From the NCBI RefSeq assembly GCF_001714725.1, contig NZ_CP016447.1:186001-250000 (forward strand): DNA of 64,000 nt. The letters run 5' to 3'. This stretch comes from Acidovorax sp. RAC01. Its GTDB lineage: Bacteria > Pseudomonadota > Gammaproteobacteria > Burkholderiales > Burkholderiaceae_C. The stretch's first letter is position 1, and each line of letters starts with the position of its first letter. The notes beneath the pieces are model-generated. The model saw only the letters and a list, made by a program, of their open reading frames with translations. It was not told the DNA's origin and searched no databases. The position numbers and the translations under genes were made by a program. Below are positions 1 to 9,211 of this stretch, one piece after another.

Positions 1-21
1 AAAGCGCCCCGAAAGGCGCTT
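1..21 (-). terminator. Rho-independent terminator after tRNA-Ser
   Basis: AAGCGCC at 2-8 pairs with GGCGCTT at 15-21 around a six-base loop. Read on the minus strand the hairpin ends in Ts that run into the window edge. It lies just 3' of the tRNA-Ser gene and so probably ends that transcript. Confidence 0.7.
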
Positions 22-35
22 GTTTGCTTGCTTAC

Positions 36-128
36 TGGCGGAAACGGAGGGATTCGAACCCTCGATGAGGCTCTACACCCCATACTCCCTTAGCAGGGGA
101 GCACCTTCGGCCACTCGGTCACGTTTCC
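36..128 (-). tRNA. tRNA-Ser (anticodon GCU)
   Basis: On the minus strand the acceptor arm GGAAACG (122-128) pairs with CGTTTCC (40-46), followed by discriminator G and an encoded CCA (36-38). The anticodon loop reads CTGCTAA, giving anticodon GCU for AGC/AGU serine codons. A long variable arm and the T-arm GGTTCGAATCC are present, as expected of a class II serine tRNA. It sits downstream of tilS, where many Burkholderiales have lysC followed by tRNA-Ser. Confidence 0.95.
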
Positions 129-161
129 AATCCCGCCATTATGCCTCATTTCATGGGCGCT

Positions 162-320
162 TTAGACGGGGAAAGCGGTTCGGACCACTTCCTGGCACCG
201 CTCGAAAGCCTTGTGCAGACTGCGCACGGCGACTTCCACATCCGTCTCGTCAATCACCACCGAGTTATTGATTTTCAAGGTCGGGATGATCTGGATATCG
301 ATGCCATCTTCGCTCTGTGC
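162..320 (-). pseudogene. Remnant of aspartate kinase (lysC) C-terminal ACT domain
   Basis: An open frame between tilS and tRNA-Ser reads EDGIDIQIIPT, then NSVVIDE, then EVAVRSLHKAFE. This matches the end of the second ACT domain of LysC (family pattern roughly EEGINIQMIST, SVVIDE, ELAVRALHKAFE) but with many substitutions. It has no start codon: upstream the frame runs into the end of tilS (stop at 323-325) in another phase. In Burkholderiales such as Ralstonia the order is tilS-lysC-tRNA-Ser, so about 1.1 kb of lysC seems to have been deleted, leaving around 50 codons. A working aspartokinase would have to lie elsewhere. The identification rests on pattern recall. Confidence 0.6.
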
Positions 321-322
321 GT

Positions 323-1288
323 TCAGGCGCTCATAGCCCCCGCGTCGTACCAATCGAGGTGCAAGCCCGACCGCACCACAAAGCCGCGCCCCATCTTCAG
401 ACGAATGCCGTGACCGCGCGTGGTGCAGGCCGCGATCTGATCCAGCATCTCGGCCAGCTGGGCTGCCGAGGGCGTGGTCTGGTGGTGGTGGCGCAGCCAG
501 TGGCGCAGCGCGTTGGCCTGGCGGGCACGGCTCAGTTGCTGCAGCTGCGCGAGGGCCGGCGGCACACCGACCCGGGCAAGGTCTTCCTGCGCGATCTCGC
601 CCAGCAGACCTGCTGCTTGCCACGCGTTGGCCGCGGTGCGCGCAAACGTATCGCGAAACGCCGGGAACACGGCCTCGACGGCCGGCAGAAGCTGGGCCCG
701 GATGCGGTTGCGCGTAAAGCGAGTGTCGCTGTTGGTGGGGTCTTCGACCCAGGCAATGCCCTGCTCCAGCAACCAGCGGCGCACATCGGCGCCGGGCACC
801 TGCAGCAGGGGCCGGTGCCACGCCACACCGCCGCGCTCCCACCGGGCGGGCATGGCAGCCAACCCGGCCACGCCAGCACCGCGCGACAGCGCCAGCAGCA
901 GGGTTTCAGCCTGGTCATCGGCATGCTGCGCAAGTGCTATTGATTTAATAGCAAAACTACCATTTGCAGCAAGCGCTACCGTGTCAAAAGCCTCATATCT
1001 TGCCTTGCGGGCCGCATCTTCGGGGCTCTGGCCCGGTGCGGCGGTGGCATTCACCCTGCACACCGTCAGCGCCACGCCCAGCGTGCTGCACAGGGCTTCG
1101 CAGTGCCGCGCAAACCCGTCGGCCGCTGGCTGCAGGCCATGGTGCACATGAATGGCCTGTATCTGTCCGGGCCATCGGCGCGCGCAGGCCACGGCCAGTG
1201 CTGTCGAGTCCGCCCCGCCGCTCAGCCCTATCGCCAGCGGCAGGGTCGGCGCAAAGCACTCGATAGCGGCCTCAAACCGTTGTGCCAT
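323..1288 (-). CDS. tilS: tRNA(Ile)-lysidine synthase TilS
   Basis: TilS attaches lysine to C34 of tRNA-Ile(CAU) using ATP, so that the tRNA reads AUA. The PP-loop ATPase motif SGGADS is at residues 23-28, and HADDQAET, conserved in TilS, lies near residue 120. I chose the ATG at 1288, after a GGGGCAGGGC stretch, over a TTG seven codons upstream. The protein is 321 aa, the shorter betaproteobacterial form. Residues about 104-118 (SFAIKSIAL region) are encoded by a copy of the dispersed 42-bp element, which looks like an in-frame insertion just before the HADDQ motif. It follows accA on the same strand, separated by a stable hairpin. Confidence 0.93.
   Translation of the reverse strand: MAQRFEAAIECFAPTLPLAIGLSGGADSTALAVACARRWPGQIQAIHVHHGLQPAADGFARHCEALCSTLGVALTVCRVNATAAPGQSPEDAARKARYEAFDTVALAANGSFAIKSIALAQHADDQAETLLLALSRGAGVAGLAAMPARWERGGVAWHRPLLQVPGADVRRWLLEQGIAWVEDPTNSDTRFTRNRIRAQLLPAVEAVFPAFRDTFARTAANAWQAAGLLGEIAQEDLARVGVPPALAQLQQLSRARQANALRHWLRHHHQTTPSAAQLAEMLDQIAACTTRGHGIRLKMGRGFVVRSGLHLDWYDAGAMSA
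936..977 (+). repeat. Dispersed 42-bp element, copy inside tilS
   Basis: Palindrome GCTATTGATTTAATAGC (936-952), 18-nt spacer, then AAGCGCT (971-977). It lies within the tilS reading frame without breaking it. Confidence 0.85.
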
Positions 1289-1315
1289 GCCCTGCCCCGC
1301 GCCCCACAACGCACA

Positions 1316-1333
1316 ACGGCCCCGAAGGGCCGT
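1316..1333 (-). promoter_or_regulatory. UUCG-type hairpin between accA and tilS
   Basis: In the minus-strand transcript ACGGCCC and GGGCCGT pair around TTCG, forming a C(UUCG)G tetraloop stem. It lies between the accA stop (1367) and the tilS start. No U-run follows, so it may be an mRNA-stabilising or processing hairpin rather than a strong terminator. Confidence 0.45.
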
Positions 1334-1366
1334 CAGCAGACTGGATGGTCCGGTCGGGCAACCCGG

Positions 1367-2344
1367 TCAACGGCTGTCCGCCTTGGTATCGCTGAAGCGG
1401 CCGTAGCTCTGCAGGCGCTCGTAGCGGCGGTCCAGCAGATCCTTGGTTTTCAGATCAGCGACCTGGCGGAACGCATCGCCCAGGGCGCGCTTGAGGAACG
1501 CCGCCATCTGCTTGTGGTCGCGGTGGGCGCCGCCCACAGGCTCGCTCACGATCTTGTCCACCAGGCCCAGGGCCTTCAGGCGGTGGGCGGTGATGCCCAG
1601 CGCGTCGGCCGCTTCCTGGGCCTTGTCGCTGGTCTTCCACAAGATGGAGGCACAGCCTTCAGGGCTGATGACGGAGTAGATGGCGTACTGCAGCATCACC
1701 ACCTGGTCTGCGACGCTGATGGCCAGCGCGCCACCCGAGCCGCCTTCGCCAATGATGGTGGTGATGATGGGCACTTCGAGTTGCGCCATCTCGAAGATGT
1801 TGCGGCCAATGGCCTCGGACTGGCCACGTTCTTCGGCATCAATGCCGGGGTAGGCGCCGGGCGTGTCCACAAACGTGAACACGGGCAGCTTGAACTTCTC
1901 GGCCGTCTTCATCAGGCGCAAGGCCTTGCGGTAGCCCTCGGGCTTGCTCATGCCGAAGTTGCGCATGGCGCGCTCCTTGGTGTCGCGGCCCTTCTGGTGG
2001 CCCAGCACCATGCAGGCGTGGCCGTTGAAACGGGCCAGGCCACCCACGATGGACAGGTCGTCCGCGTAGTGCCGGTCGCCGTGCAGCTCGACAAAGTCGG
2101 TGAAGATGTCGCGCACATAGTCGAGCGTGTAGGGGCGCTCGGGGTGGCGGGCAATCTTGGTGATCTGCCAGGGGCTCAGCTCGCTGTAGATGTCCTTGGT
2201 GAGCTGCTGGCTCTTCTTGCTGAGCTGGTCAATCTCTTCCGAGATGTCGACAGCACTTTCGGTCTGCACGTAGCGCAGTTCTTCAATCTTGGATTCCAGT
2301 TCGGCAATCGGCTGCTCGAAATCCAGAAATGTCTTTTTCGCCAA
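1367..2344 (-). CDS. accA: Acetyl-CoA carboxylase carboxyltransferase subunit alpha
   Basis: AccA with AccD forms the carboxyltransferase that moves CO2 from biotin-BCCP to acetyl-CoA, giving malonyl-CoA for fatty acid synthesis. The protein begins [16 protein letters not shown], typical of the family, and carries [10 protein letters not shown] and VDTPGAYPG in the crotonase-fold core. An upstream in-frame start exists, but an AAGGAG eight bases before a TTG at 2344 and the family N-terminus favour that TTG start, giving 325 aa. It precedes tilS on the same strand, as usual in Burkholderiales. Confidence 0.96.
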   Translation of the reverse strand: MAKKTFLDFEQPIAELESKIEELRYVQTESAVDISEEIDQLSKKSQQLTKDIYSELSPWQITKIARHPERPYTLDYVRDIFTDFVELHGDRHYADDLSIVGGLARFNGHACMVLGHQKGRDTKERAMRNFGMSKPEGYRKALRLMKTAEKFKLPVFTFVDTPGAYPGIDAEERGQSEAIGRNIFEMAQLEVPIITTIIGEGGSGGALAISVADQVVMLQYAIYSVISPEGCASILWKTSDKAQEAADALGITAHRLKALGLVDKIVSEPVGGAHRDHKQMAAFLKRALGDAFRQVADLKTKDLLDRRYERLQSYGRFSDTKADSR

Positions 2345-2443
2345 CGTTTTTCTCCTTGGGATCGCGCCGCTGTGGGCGGGCTGCTGCAAGCGGCTCGCAC
2401 TTTAACCGAGGTGCAACAGATTGTGTAGGCTCGTCAGGCAGCG

Positions 2444-3109
2444 TCAGTAGGCCACGGGCAGGGGGTCCAGCGAGCGCCAAATATACCAAGTCGCCACGCT
2501 GCACCAGGGCTTCCAGGCCTCGGCGACTTCACGGGCCTCGCTGCGGCTGACCGGATCGCCCGAGAAGTAATTCTGGCTGATGCCGTTGATCAGGCCCACA
2601 TCGTCCAGAGGCAGCACGTTGGGCCGCATCAGGTAGAAGATGAGGAACATCTCGGCCGTCCAGCGGCCAATGCCGCGGATGGCCACCAGCTCGGCAATGA
2701 TGGCCTCGTCGTCCATCGCGGCCCAGTCCTTCACATGCAGCTTGCCGCCCTCGAAATGCATGGCCAGGTCTACCAGGTAGTCCACCTTGCGCGCCGACAG
2801 GCCTGCGGCGCGCATGTCGTCGATCTTGAGCTTGAGCACACTGGCAGGCTTCATGCTGCGCGGCAGCGCCGCAAAGCGCTCCCATACCGTCTGCGCCGCC
2901 TTCACCGAAATCTGCTGGCCCACAATGCTGCGCGCCAGGGTGGTGAAGGCATCGCCCCGCGTCTGCAGCGCGGCGTCGCCAAACTGGGGGATGAGCCGTT
3001 TCATCACCCGGTCTTTTTTCACCAGATGCTTGCAGGCCTCGGCCCAGTACTCGGGCGTGGCCAGCACGGCCGCGGCGGCATCTGCCGCTATTTTTTTAGT
3101 AGCAGCCAC
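2444..3109 (-). CDS. DNA-3-methyladenine glycosylase (AlkA-like, HhH-GPD)
   Basis: This base-excision repair glycosylase of 221 aa should remove alkylated purines such as 3-methyladenine. The helix-hairpin-helix is seen in AIRGIGRWTAEMFL, followed by the GPD-type loop LPLDDVGL, whose second Asp is the likely catalytic residue. SIVGQQISVKAA near residue 62 is also typical. The N-terminal codons (about residues 3-8) come from a GCTATTTTTTTAGTAGC palindrome, half of the dispersed element, so the first 15 residues are probably not conserved. It sits between cysS and accA on the same strand. It could also be called AlkA or MAG II; the substrate range is not visible. Confidence 0.9.
   Translation of the reverse strand: MAATKKIAADAAAAVLATPEYWAEACKHLVKKDRVMKRLIPQFGDAALQTRGDAFTTLARSIVGQQISVKAAQTVWERFAALPRSMKPASVLKLKIDDMRAAGLSARKVDYLVDLAMHFEGGKLHVKDWAAMDDEAIIAELVAIRGIGRWTAEMFLIFYLMRPNVLPLDDVGLINGISQNYFSGDPVSRSEAREVAEAWKPWCSVATWYIWRSLDPLPVAY
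3087..3103. repeat. Palindrome half of the dispersed element
   Basis: GCTATTTTTTTAGTAGC matches the 17-bp palindrome of the dispersed element, but no AAGCGCY box lies 18 nt to either side. It encodes the start of the AlkA-like protein. Confidence 0.55.
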
Positions 3110-3157
3110 CGCTTATCCCGTTTGCCGCAGGGGCTGTTTTTCCCTTGAACGAAGCGA

Positions 3158-4537
3158 TCACTGGGCCGCTTCCCAGGTGGTGCCGGCAGCAGAGTCCTTG
3201 AGAACGATGCCCTGGGCCAGTAGCTCCTGGCGGATGCGGTCGGCTTCGGCAAAGTTCCTGGCCACCTTGGCGGCCGCACGGGCGGCGATCTTCGCCTCGA
3301 TGTCGGCCTCGCTCACGGCGGCGCCGGCCTGCAGGAATGCGCGCGGGTCGCCCTGCAGCACACCCAGGCATCCGCCCAGCGCGCGCAGCAGGCCCGCCAG
3401 CGCGGGCGAGCGCGTCCTGTTGACCTCGCCTGCGAGGTCAAAGAGCACCGCCACGGCCTCGGGCGTGCCAAAGTCTTCGTCCATCGCCGCCTTGAAGCGC
3501 GCAGCGTAGGGGTCGGCCCAGTCGATCTGCGCCAACTCTGCCGGGGCGACCAGGCTGAGCGCGGTGTACAGGCGCTTGAGGGCCTGGCGCGCGTCGTCCA
3601 GGTGCGCGTCGCTGTAGTTCAGCGCGCTGCGGTAATGCGCACGCACAATGAAAAAGCGCACGGTCTCGGCGTCGTACTGCTGCAGCACGTCGCGGATGGT
3701 GAAGAAGTTGCCTAGGCTCTTGGACATCTTCTCGTTGTCCACGCGCACGAAGCCGTTGTGCATCCAGAACTTGGCCAGCGGTTTGCCGGTGGCGCCTTCG
3801 CTCTGCGCAATCTCGTTTTCGTGGTGAGGGAACTGCAGGTCGGCGCCGCCGCCGTGGATGTCGAAGGTTTCGCCCAGCGTGGCGCAGCTCATGGCCGAGC
3901 ACTCGATGTGCCAGCCGGGGCGGCCCGCGCCGAACTCGCTGTCCCACTTCGCCTCCGGGGGCTCATCCGCCTTGGCGGCCTTCCACAGCACGAAGTCGAG
4001 GGGATCTTCCTTGGCACCCTCCACGGCCACGCGCTCGCCTGCGCGCAGCTCATCGAGCGACTTGCCCGACAGCTTGCCGTAGCCAGCAAACTTGCGCACC
4101 GAGTAGTTCACGTCGCCGCTGGCGGCACGGTAGGCCAGGCCCTTGCCCTCAAGCTGGCTGATGAGCGACAGCATCTGCGGCACATACTCGGTGGCGCGCG
4201 GCTCTGCGGCCGGGGGCTCGATGCCCAGCGCACCGATGTCGGCATGCATGGCAGCAATCATCTCGTCAGTGAGCGCGCGGATGGTGATGCCCCGCTCCAG
4301 CGCGCGCCGGATGATCTTGTCGTCAATATCCGTGATGTTGCGCACGTAGGTCACGCGCATGCCGCTGGCCTTGAGCCAGCGCTGCACCACATCAAACGCC
4401 ATCATCATGCGGGCGTGGCCGATGTGGCACAGGTCATAGATGGTCATGCCGCACACATACATGCGCACATGGCCGGGTTCGAGCGGGGAAAACTCCTCCA
4501 AGGCACGCGAAAGCGTGTTGTAGATGCGCAAACTCAT
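3158..4537 (-). CDS. cysS: Cysteinyl-tRNA synthetase
   Basis: Class I synthetase that charges tRNA-Cys; 459 aa, the usual length. The HIGH motif is at residues 38-41 (CHIGHAR), preceded by the zinc-ligand Cys29, and KMSKSLGN lies near residue 270. The zinc-site segment GWHIECSAM is also present. The N-terminus [11 protein letters not shown] is typical. It is transcribed divergently from the TPR gene at 4748, with 210 bp between them that must hold both promoters. Confidence 0.97.
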   Translation of the reverse strand: MSLRIYNTLSRALEEFSPLEPGHVRMYVCGMTIYDLCHIGHARMMMAFDVVQRWLKASGMRVTYVRNITDIDDKIIRRALERGITIRALTDEMIAAMHADIGALGIEPPAAEPRATEYVPQMLSLISQLEGKGLAYRAASGDVNYSVRKFAGYGKLSGKSLDELRAGERVAVEGAKEDPLDFVLWKAAKADEPPEAKWDSEFGAGRPGWHIECSAMSCATLGETFDIHGGGADLQFPHHENEIAQSEGATGKPLAKFWMHNGFVRVDNEKMSKSLGNFFTIRDVLQQYDAETVRFFIVRAHYRSALNYSDAHLDDARQALKRLYTALSLVAPAELAQIDWADPYAARFKAAMDEDFGTPEAVAVLFDLAGEVNRTRSPALAGLLRALGGCLGVLQGDPRAFLQAGAAVSEADIEAKIAARAAAKVARNFAEADRIRQELLAQGIVLKDSAAGTTWEAAQ

Positions 4538-4747
4538 GGGATTTCAGTAACGGGGAGACCAGATGGGGTGGGCCTGGAAGAGGCCCGGCAGCGGCAGGCG
4601 GCGACCCGCGCCAGGGGCGGCCTGCAAGGGGTGCGAAGCCCTCAACAGCAGCGGCAACAGCGTACCGTCATGACAACCCCCTCAGCTACAATCCGCCGCA
4701 GTATAAGCCCCGACCGGCCAGTAGCTGCCCAACCCACCGACCCGCAC

Positions 4748-5863
4748 ATGAAGCAAGTTCGACGCTCCCTTCCACAACTACTGCGCCTGGTGGCCCTGAC
4801 TGCACTGCTGGGCACAGGCGTGGTCCATGCCGACGACTATGCCGACATTGCGCAGCTGCTCAAGGCGGGCAAACCGGCCGATGCACTGGCCAAGGTCGAG
4901 CAGCGCCTGTCGGCCAACCCGCGCGATCCGCAACTGCGCTTCCTGCGTGGCGTGGCCCAGGCGGATTCCGGCAAGCCGGCCGATGCGATTGCCACCTTCA
5001 CCAAGCTCACGGAAGACTACCCCGAGCTGCCCGAACCCTACAACAACCTGGCGGTGCTGTACGCCAACCAGAACCAGCTGGACAAGTCCCGTACGGCGCT
5101 GGAAATGGCGATCCGCACCAACCCCAGCTACGCGACCGCGCACGAAAACCTGGGCGACATCTACGCCAAGCTGGCCAGTCAGGCCTACAACAAGGCGCTG
5201 CAGCTGGACGCGAACAACGCCAATTCGGTCAAGCCCAAGCTGGCGCTGATCCGCGAACTGTTCTCGGCCGAACCTGCTGGCAAGGGTGCACGCGCAGCAG
5301 CCGCCGCGCCCGCTGCCGTGGTGGCCGTACAGCGCCCCGCCGCCGCTCCCGCGGCTGCGCCTGTCGCAAGCAAAGCACCGCAGCCTGCACCAGCCCCAAC
5401 ACCTTCGCCGGCACCGGCGCCAGCGCCCACCCCGGCGCCCGCGCCAGCTCCGGCACCCACGGCAGCGCCTGCTCCGGCACCTGCAGCCCCTGCCGCTGCC
5501 GCTCCCGCTGCAGACGACTCCGCCGCCGTCAAGGCCGTCACCGCTGCCGTGCAGGCATGGGCGGCAGCCTGGTCCGCCAAGGATATGTCCCGCTACCTTG
5601 CGTCCTACGACAAGGCGTTTGATCCACCCGGCAACCAGACCCGCGCCGCCTGGGAAAAGGAGCGCGAGGCCCGTATCGTTGGCAAATCCAAGATCAGCGT
5701 GAACATCAGCGACCTGAAAGTTTCTGTCGAAGGCAACAAGGCCACCGCGCGCTTTCGCCAGGCCTACACGGCTGATTCGCTGAACGTGGCCAGCCGCAAG
5801 ACGCTGGACATGGTCAACAGCAACGGCCGCTGGACCATCGTTCGCGAATCCACGGGCGGCTGA
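4748..5863 (+). CDS. Periplasmic TPR protein with Pro/Ala linker and Cds6-like domain
   Basis: A signal peptide (MKQVRRSLPQ through VVHA, about 27 residues) is followed by TPR-like repeats (residues about 30-160), a long Ala/Pro linker (about 175-260), and a C-terminal NTF2-like domain ending RWTIVRES, as found at the end of Cds6-type L,D-transpeptidases. I chose the ATG at 4748 because it places the signal peptide at the N-terminus; upstream in-frame codons are antisense to cysS. A TACAAT at 4687-4692 could be a -10 box. The next gene is an L,D-transpeptidase with a related C-terminal domain, so a shared envelope role is likely, but the exact function is unknown. Confidence 0.85.
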   Translation: MKQVRRSLPQLLRLVALTALLGTGVVHADDYADIAQLLKAGKPADALAKVEQRLSANPRDPQLRFLRGVAQADSGKPADAIATFTKLTEDYPELPEPYNNLAVLYANQNQLDKSRTALEMAIRTNPSYATAHENLGDIYAKLASQAYNKALQLDANNANSVKPKLALIRELFSAEPAGKGARAAAAAPAAVVAVQRPAAAPAAAPVASKAPQPAPAPTPSPAPAPAPTPAPAPAPAPTAAPAPAPAAPAAAAPAADDSAAVKAVTAAVQAWAAAWSAKDMSRYLASYDKAFDPPGNQTRAAWEKEREARIVGKSKISVNISDLKVSVEGNKATARFRQAYTADSLNVASRKTLDMVNSNGRWTIVRESTGG

Positions 5864-5944
5864 GCGTGCCATCCGAGCCGGCGACCGCACACTGCGTGCG
5901 GGCCCTGACCGCCGCCCTGCGCTGACCCGCAGCCGAGAGCCAGC

Positions 5945-7234
5945 ATGTTTGTCGAGCTGTCCGCACGACGTCGCCGGGCCGCGGCTGGCGCACTGGTGCT
6001 TGCAGCCCTGCTGCAGGCCACGGCATCACACGCCCAAAGCAACAACAAGCCCGAACGCAGGTCTGCACAGGCCGCTGCAGCCACCACGGCCCAGCCACCT
6101 GCCCCCCTGCGCGATGGCGATGCCGAGGAACGCCTGCTTGCCGTCTACAAACTGATCGGCGCAGGCCAGAACCGCGAAGCCCTGCAAAAGGCCGAGGCAC
6201 TGGCGCGCGACTACCCCAACTTCCAGCTGGCACAGCTGGTGGTGGGCGACTTGCTCAATGCGCGGCTGCGCCCCATTCGCCGCATGGGCGATGTGCCCGA
6301 GCCCGACACGCTGCGCAGCATCCAGGCGGCCGCCACACTTGACGAGCTGCGCAACGAATCGCGCCAGCGTGTGGACGCACAGCGCATCCGACCACCGGCT
6401 GGCACCATCCCGGCGCAGTTCCTGGAACTCTCGCCGCGCTCGCGCCACGCCATCGCGGTGGATGCCACCCGCTCGCGGCTGTACCTGTTTGAGAACACCG
6501 CCAGCGGCCTGCGTCTGGTGGCGGACTACTACGCATCGGTAGGCAAGCTCGGCATTGAAAAGAACCTGGAGGGCGACCAGCGCACACCGCTGGGCGTGTA
6601 CTTCATCACCAGCCGGCTCGACCCGTCCTCGCTGAAGGACTTTTACGGCGTGGGCGCCTTGCCCATCAACTACCCCAACCCGCTGGACCAGAGCCGCGGC
6701 AAGACAGGCAGCGGCATCTGGCTGCATGGCACGCCACCCGACCAGTTTGCGCGCGCCCCGCTGGCCACCGATGGCTGCCTGGTGCTGGCCAACCCCGACC
6801 TGGAGCGCCTGCTGCGCACGGTGGAGCCGCGCTCCACGCCGGTGGTGATCGCGCGCCAGCTCAACTGGGTGGCACCGCACAGCGTGCAGGCCGACCGCAA
6901 GGCCTTTGATGCCGTGCTGGACGCATGGCGCACCGCCAAGACCGAAGGCGACATGAAGCGCCTGCTGTCGTTTTACGCGCCTGACTTCCAGAGCCACCGC
7001 AAGAAGCCGCTCGATGAGTGGACCGCGGTGCTGCAGGCCGAGGCGCGCGCACTGCGCGGCCGGGAACTCCATCTCAAGGACAAGTCTTACCTGCGCTGGA
7101 CAGACTCGGCCGACACCATGGTGGTAACGTTCGGCGAGGTTGCAGCCGGTGCCCGCACGGGCCCCGTCAAGCGCCAGTACTGGACCCGCCGCGGCCAGCA
7201 GTGGCAAATATTTTTCGAAGGAGTGATTGGATGA
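5945..7234 (+). CDS. L,D-transpeptidase (YkuD family) with Cds6-like C-terminus
   Basis: Predicted periplasmic L,D-transpeptidase that forms or edits 3-3 peptidoglycan crosslinks or attaches proteins to them. It has an N-terminal hydrophobic export segment (residues about 11-30) and a YkuD domain with HGTPPDQFA beginning at His261 and the nucleophile motif TDGC at Cys278, spaced as the family requires. The C-terminal 110 residues form an NTF2-like domain similar to that of the upstream protein. The stop overlaps the start of the next cyclophilin (ATGA), so the two are translationally coupled. Length is 429 aa. Confidence 0.88.
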   Translation: MFVELSARRRRAAAGALVLAALLQATASHAQSNNKPERRSAQAAAATTAQPPAPLRDGDAEERLLAVYKLIGAGQNREALQKAEALARDYPNFQLAQLVVGDLLNARLRPIRRMGDVPEPDTLRSIQAAATLDELRNESRQRVDAQRIRPPAGTIPAQFLELSPRSRHAIAVDATRSRLYLFENTASGLRLVADYYASVGKLGIEKNLEGDQRTPLGVYFITSRLDPSSLKDFYGVGALPINYPNPLDQSRGKTGSGIWLHGTPPDQFARAPLATDGCLVLANPDLERLLRTVEPRSTPVVIARQLNWVAPHSVQADRKAFDAVLDAWRTAKTEGDMKRLLSFYAPDFQSHRKKPLDEWTAVLQAEARALRGRELHLKDKSYLRWTDSADTMVVTFGEVAAGARTGPVKRQYWTRRGQQWQIFFEGVIG

Positions 7235-7815
7235 TTTCCAGAAGAAATTCGGCCCTCGCGCTTGCTGCAATTGCCTCTGCAGCTATTTTTTCGATAGCAA
7301 CTGCACATGCACAGGGTGCAGCCCCCAAGGTCTTGCTGGCCACCTCCATGGGCGACATCGTGGTGCAGCTCGACCCGGCCAAGGCGCCCAAGACGGTCGA
7401 GAACTTTTTGGCCTACGTGAACGACAAGCACTACGACGGCACGGTGTTCCACCGCGTGATCGACGGCTTTATGATCCAGGGCGGTGGGTTCACGGCCGAC
7501 ATGCAGCAAAAGCCTACCAAGGCCCCGATCCCGCTCGAAGCCAGCAATGGCCTGAAGAACGACACCTACACCATCGCGATGGCGCGCACGGGCAACCCCA
7601 ACTCGGCCACCTCGCAGTTCTTCATCAACGTGAAGGACAACGCCATGCTCAACGCCCCCAGCCCCGACGGCCACGGCTATGCCGTGTTCGGCAAGGTCGT
7701 TGAAGGCACGGCCGTGGTCGACAAGATCAAGGCTGTGGCCACCGGCAACAAGGGCCCGCACCAGAACGTGCCCAACACCCCCGTCACCATCAACTCCGCC
7801 ACCCTGGTGAAGTGA
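7231..7815 (+). CDS. Periplasmic peptidyl-prolyl cis-trans isomerase (cyclophilin)
   Basis: Cyclophilin-type isomerase of 194 aa, PpiA-like. Core motifs are [13 protein letters not shown], the ATSQFFINV stretch and GYAVFGKV. A signal peptide ends near AHAQG, so the enzyme should be exported. The start overlaps the L,D-transpeptidase stop by four bases. Part of the signal peptide (residues about 9-23, including AAIFSIATA) is encoded by a reverse copy of the dispersed 42-bp element. A cytosolic paralogue follows directly. Confidence 0.93.
   Translation: MISRRNSALALAAIASAAIFSIATAHAQGAAPKVLLATSMGDIVVQLDPAKAPKTVENFLAYVNDKHYDGTVFHRVIDGFMIQGGGFTADMQQKPTKAPIPLEASNGLKNDTYTIAMARTGNPNSATSQFFINVKDNAMLNAPSPDGHGYAVFGKVVEGTAVVDKIKAVATGNKGPHQNVPNTPVTINSATLVK
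7257..7298 (-). repeat. Dispersed 42-bp element, copy in cyclophilin signal peptide
   Basis: Palindrome GCTATTTTTTCGATAGC (7282-7298) with, 18 nt away on the reverse strand, AAGCGCG (7257-7263; one mismatch to AAGCGCY). It is read in frame as hydrophobic signal-peptide residues. Confidence 0.65.
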
Positions 7816-7846
7816 GCCCCTTTTTTTTGAGAAAGAAGCTACGCCC

Positions 7847-8353
7847 ATGAGCAACCCACAAGTCGAACTGCACATCACCGGCTACGGTGTCATCACCCTT
7901 GAACTCGACGCCGCCAAGGCGCCCAAGTCGGTCGAGAACTTTCTGGCCTACGTGAACAAGGGCCACTACAACAACACCATCTTCCACCGCGTGATCCCCG
8001 GCTTCATGGTGCAAGGCGGCGGTTTCGAGCCCGGCATGACGCAAAAGAGCACCGATGCGCCGATCGAGAACGAAGCCAACAACGGCCTGAAGAACGCGAA
8101 TTACACCGTGGCCATGGCCCGCACGAGCGACCCGCACTCGGCCACCGCCCAGTTCTTCATCAACGTGGCCGACAACGGCTTCCTGAACCACACCGCTCCC
8201 TCGGCCCAGGGCTGGGGCTATGCCGTGTTCGGCAAGGTCGTGGGCGGCGCCGACGTGGTCGACAAGATCAAGGCCGTGAAGACGGGCCGCAAGGGCTTCC
8301 ATGATGACGTCCCGAAGGACGACGTGGTGATCGAAAAGGCCGTTGCTCTCTGA
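7847..8353 (+). CDS. ppiB: Cytoplasmic peptidyl-prolyl cis-trans isomerase B
   Basis: Cyclophilin of 168 aa without a signal peptide. The motifs [22 protein letters not shown] and GYAVFGKVV are those of PpiB. It lies 31 bp after its periplasmic paralogue, with a run of eight Ts between them, and is closely related to it, so the pair looks like a tandem duplication with one copy retargeted. It probably assists folding in the cytosol. Confidence 0.95.
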   Translation: MSNPQVELHITGYGVITLELDAAKAPKSVENFLAYVNKGHYNNTIFHRVIPGFMVQGGGFEPGMTQKSTDAPIENEANNGLKNANYTVAMARTSDPHSATAQFFINVADNGFLNHTAPSAQGWGYAVFGKVVGGADVVDKIKAVKTGRKGFHDDVPKDDVVIEKAVAL

Positions 8354-8381
8354 GCATGACGTTGATCTGAGATCAGCGTCC

Positions 8382-9173
8382 GTGACCACGACCGTGCCCC
8401 GGTTCGAGGAGCTTGCCGCTCCTTCGCACTGGCGCACGGTCGATTTCATTTCAGACCTGCACCTGCAGGCCAGCGAACCCGCCACGGTGGATGCATTCAC
8501 CCACTACCTGGCCCATGCCAGCGCAGACGCCCTCTTCATCCTGGGCGACCTGTTCGAGGTGTGGGTGGGCGACGACGCCATGGCCGAGCCCGGCAGCTTT
8601 GAAGCCCGGGGCTGCACCGCACTCGCAGCGGCCTCCAGGCGCATACCGGTGTACTTCATGCACGGCAACCGCGACTTTTTGGCGGGCCCGGGGTTTGCGC
8701 AGCACTGCGGCATCACGCTGCTGGCTGACCCGACCGTGCTCACCTTTGCCGGCCAGCGCTATCTGCTGAGCCATGGCGACCTGCTGTGCATTGATGACGT
8801 GGACTACCAGCGCTTTCGCGTGCAGGCCCGCAGCAGCGCGTGGCAGCAGCAGTTTCTGTCGCAGCCGCTGGCCACCCGCCGCGCGCAGGCGCGCGGCATC
8901 CGCCAGCAGAGCGAGGCGCGCAAGCAGTCGGGTGCCAGCTATGCCGATGTGGACCACCCTGCGGCCATTGCCTGGCTGAAAGCAGCCGGTGCCCACACCC
9001 TGATCCACGGCCACACGCACAAGCCCGCCACGCACACGCTGGCGCCCGGCCTGCAGCGCGTGGTGCTGAGCGACTGGGACGCCGCAGCATACCCCCCCCG
9101 CCTGGAAACACTGCGTTTATCCGCCGCGGGGCTGGAACGCGTCAAATTGGCCCCTACATACCAGCCATCCTGA
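8382..9173 (+). CDS. lpxH: UDP-2,3-diacylglucosamine diphosphatase LpxH
   Basis: Peripheral inner-membrane metallophosphoesterase of lipid A synthesis that hydrolyses UDP-2,3-diacylglucosamine to lipid X and UMP. Calcineurin-fold metal motifs are visible in order: SDLHL (about residue 24), GDLFE, GNRDF, then HGD and HGHTHKP near the C-terminus. The start is uncertain; I used the GTG at 8382 (VTTTVPRF), 28 bp after ppiB. In-frame upstream codons run into the end of ppiB. Length 263 aa, slightly longer than E. coli LpxH. Confidence 0.93.
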   Translation: MTTTVPRFEELAAPSHWRTVDFISDLHLQASEPATVDAFTHYLAHASADALFILGDLFEVWVGDDAMAEPGSFEARGCTALAAASRRIPVYFMHGNRDFLAGPGFAQHCGITLLADPTVLTFAGQRYLLSHGDLLCIDDVDYQRFRVQARSSAWQQQFLSQPLATRRAQARGIRQQSEARKQSGASYADVDHPAAIAWLKAAGAHTLIHGHTHKPATHTLAPGLQRVVLSDWDAAAYPPRLETLRLSAAGLERVKLAPTYQPS

Positions 9174-9211
9174 CTGAGGGGCCGTGATCGCGTCCCCGCC
9201 CGATCACTGCC

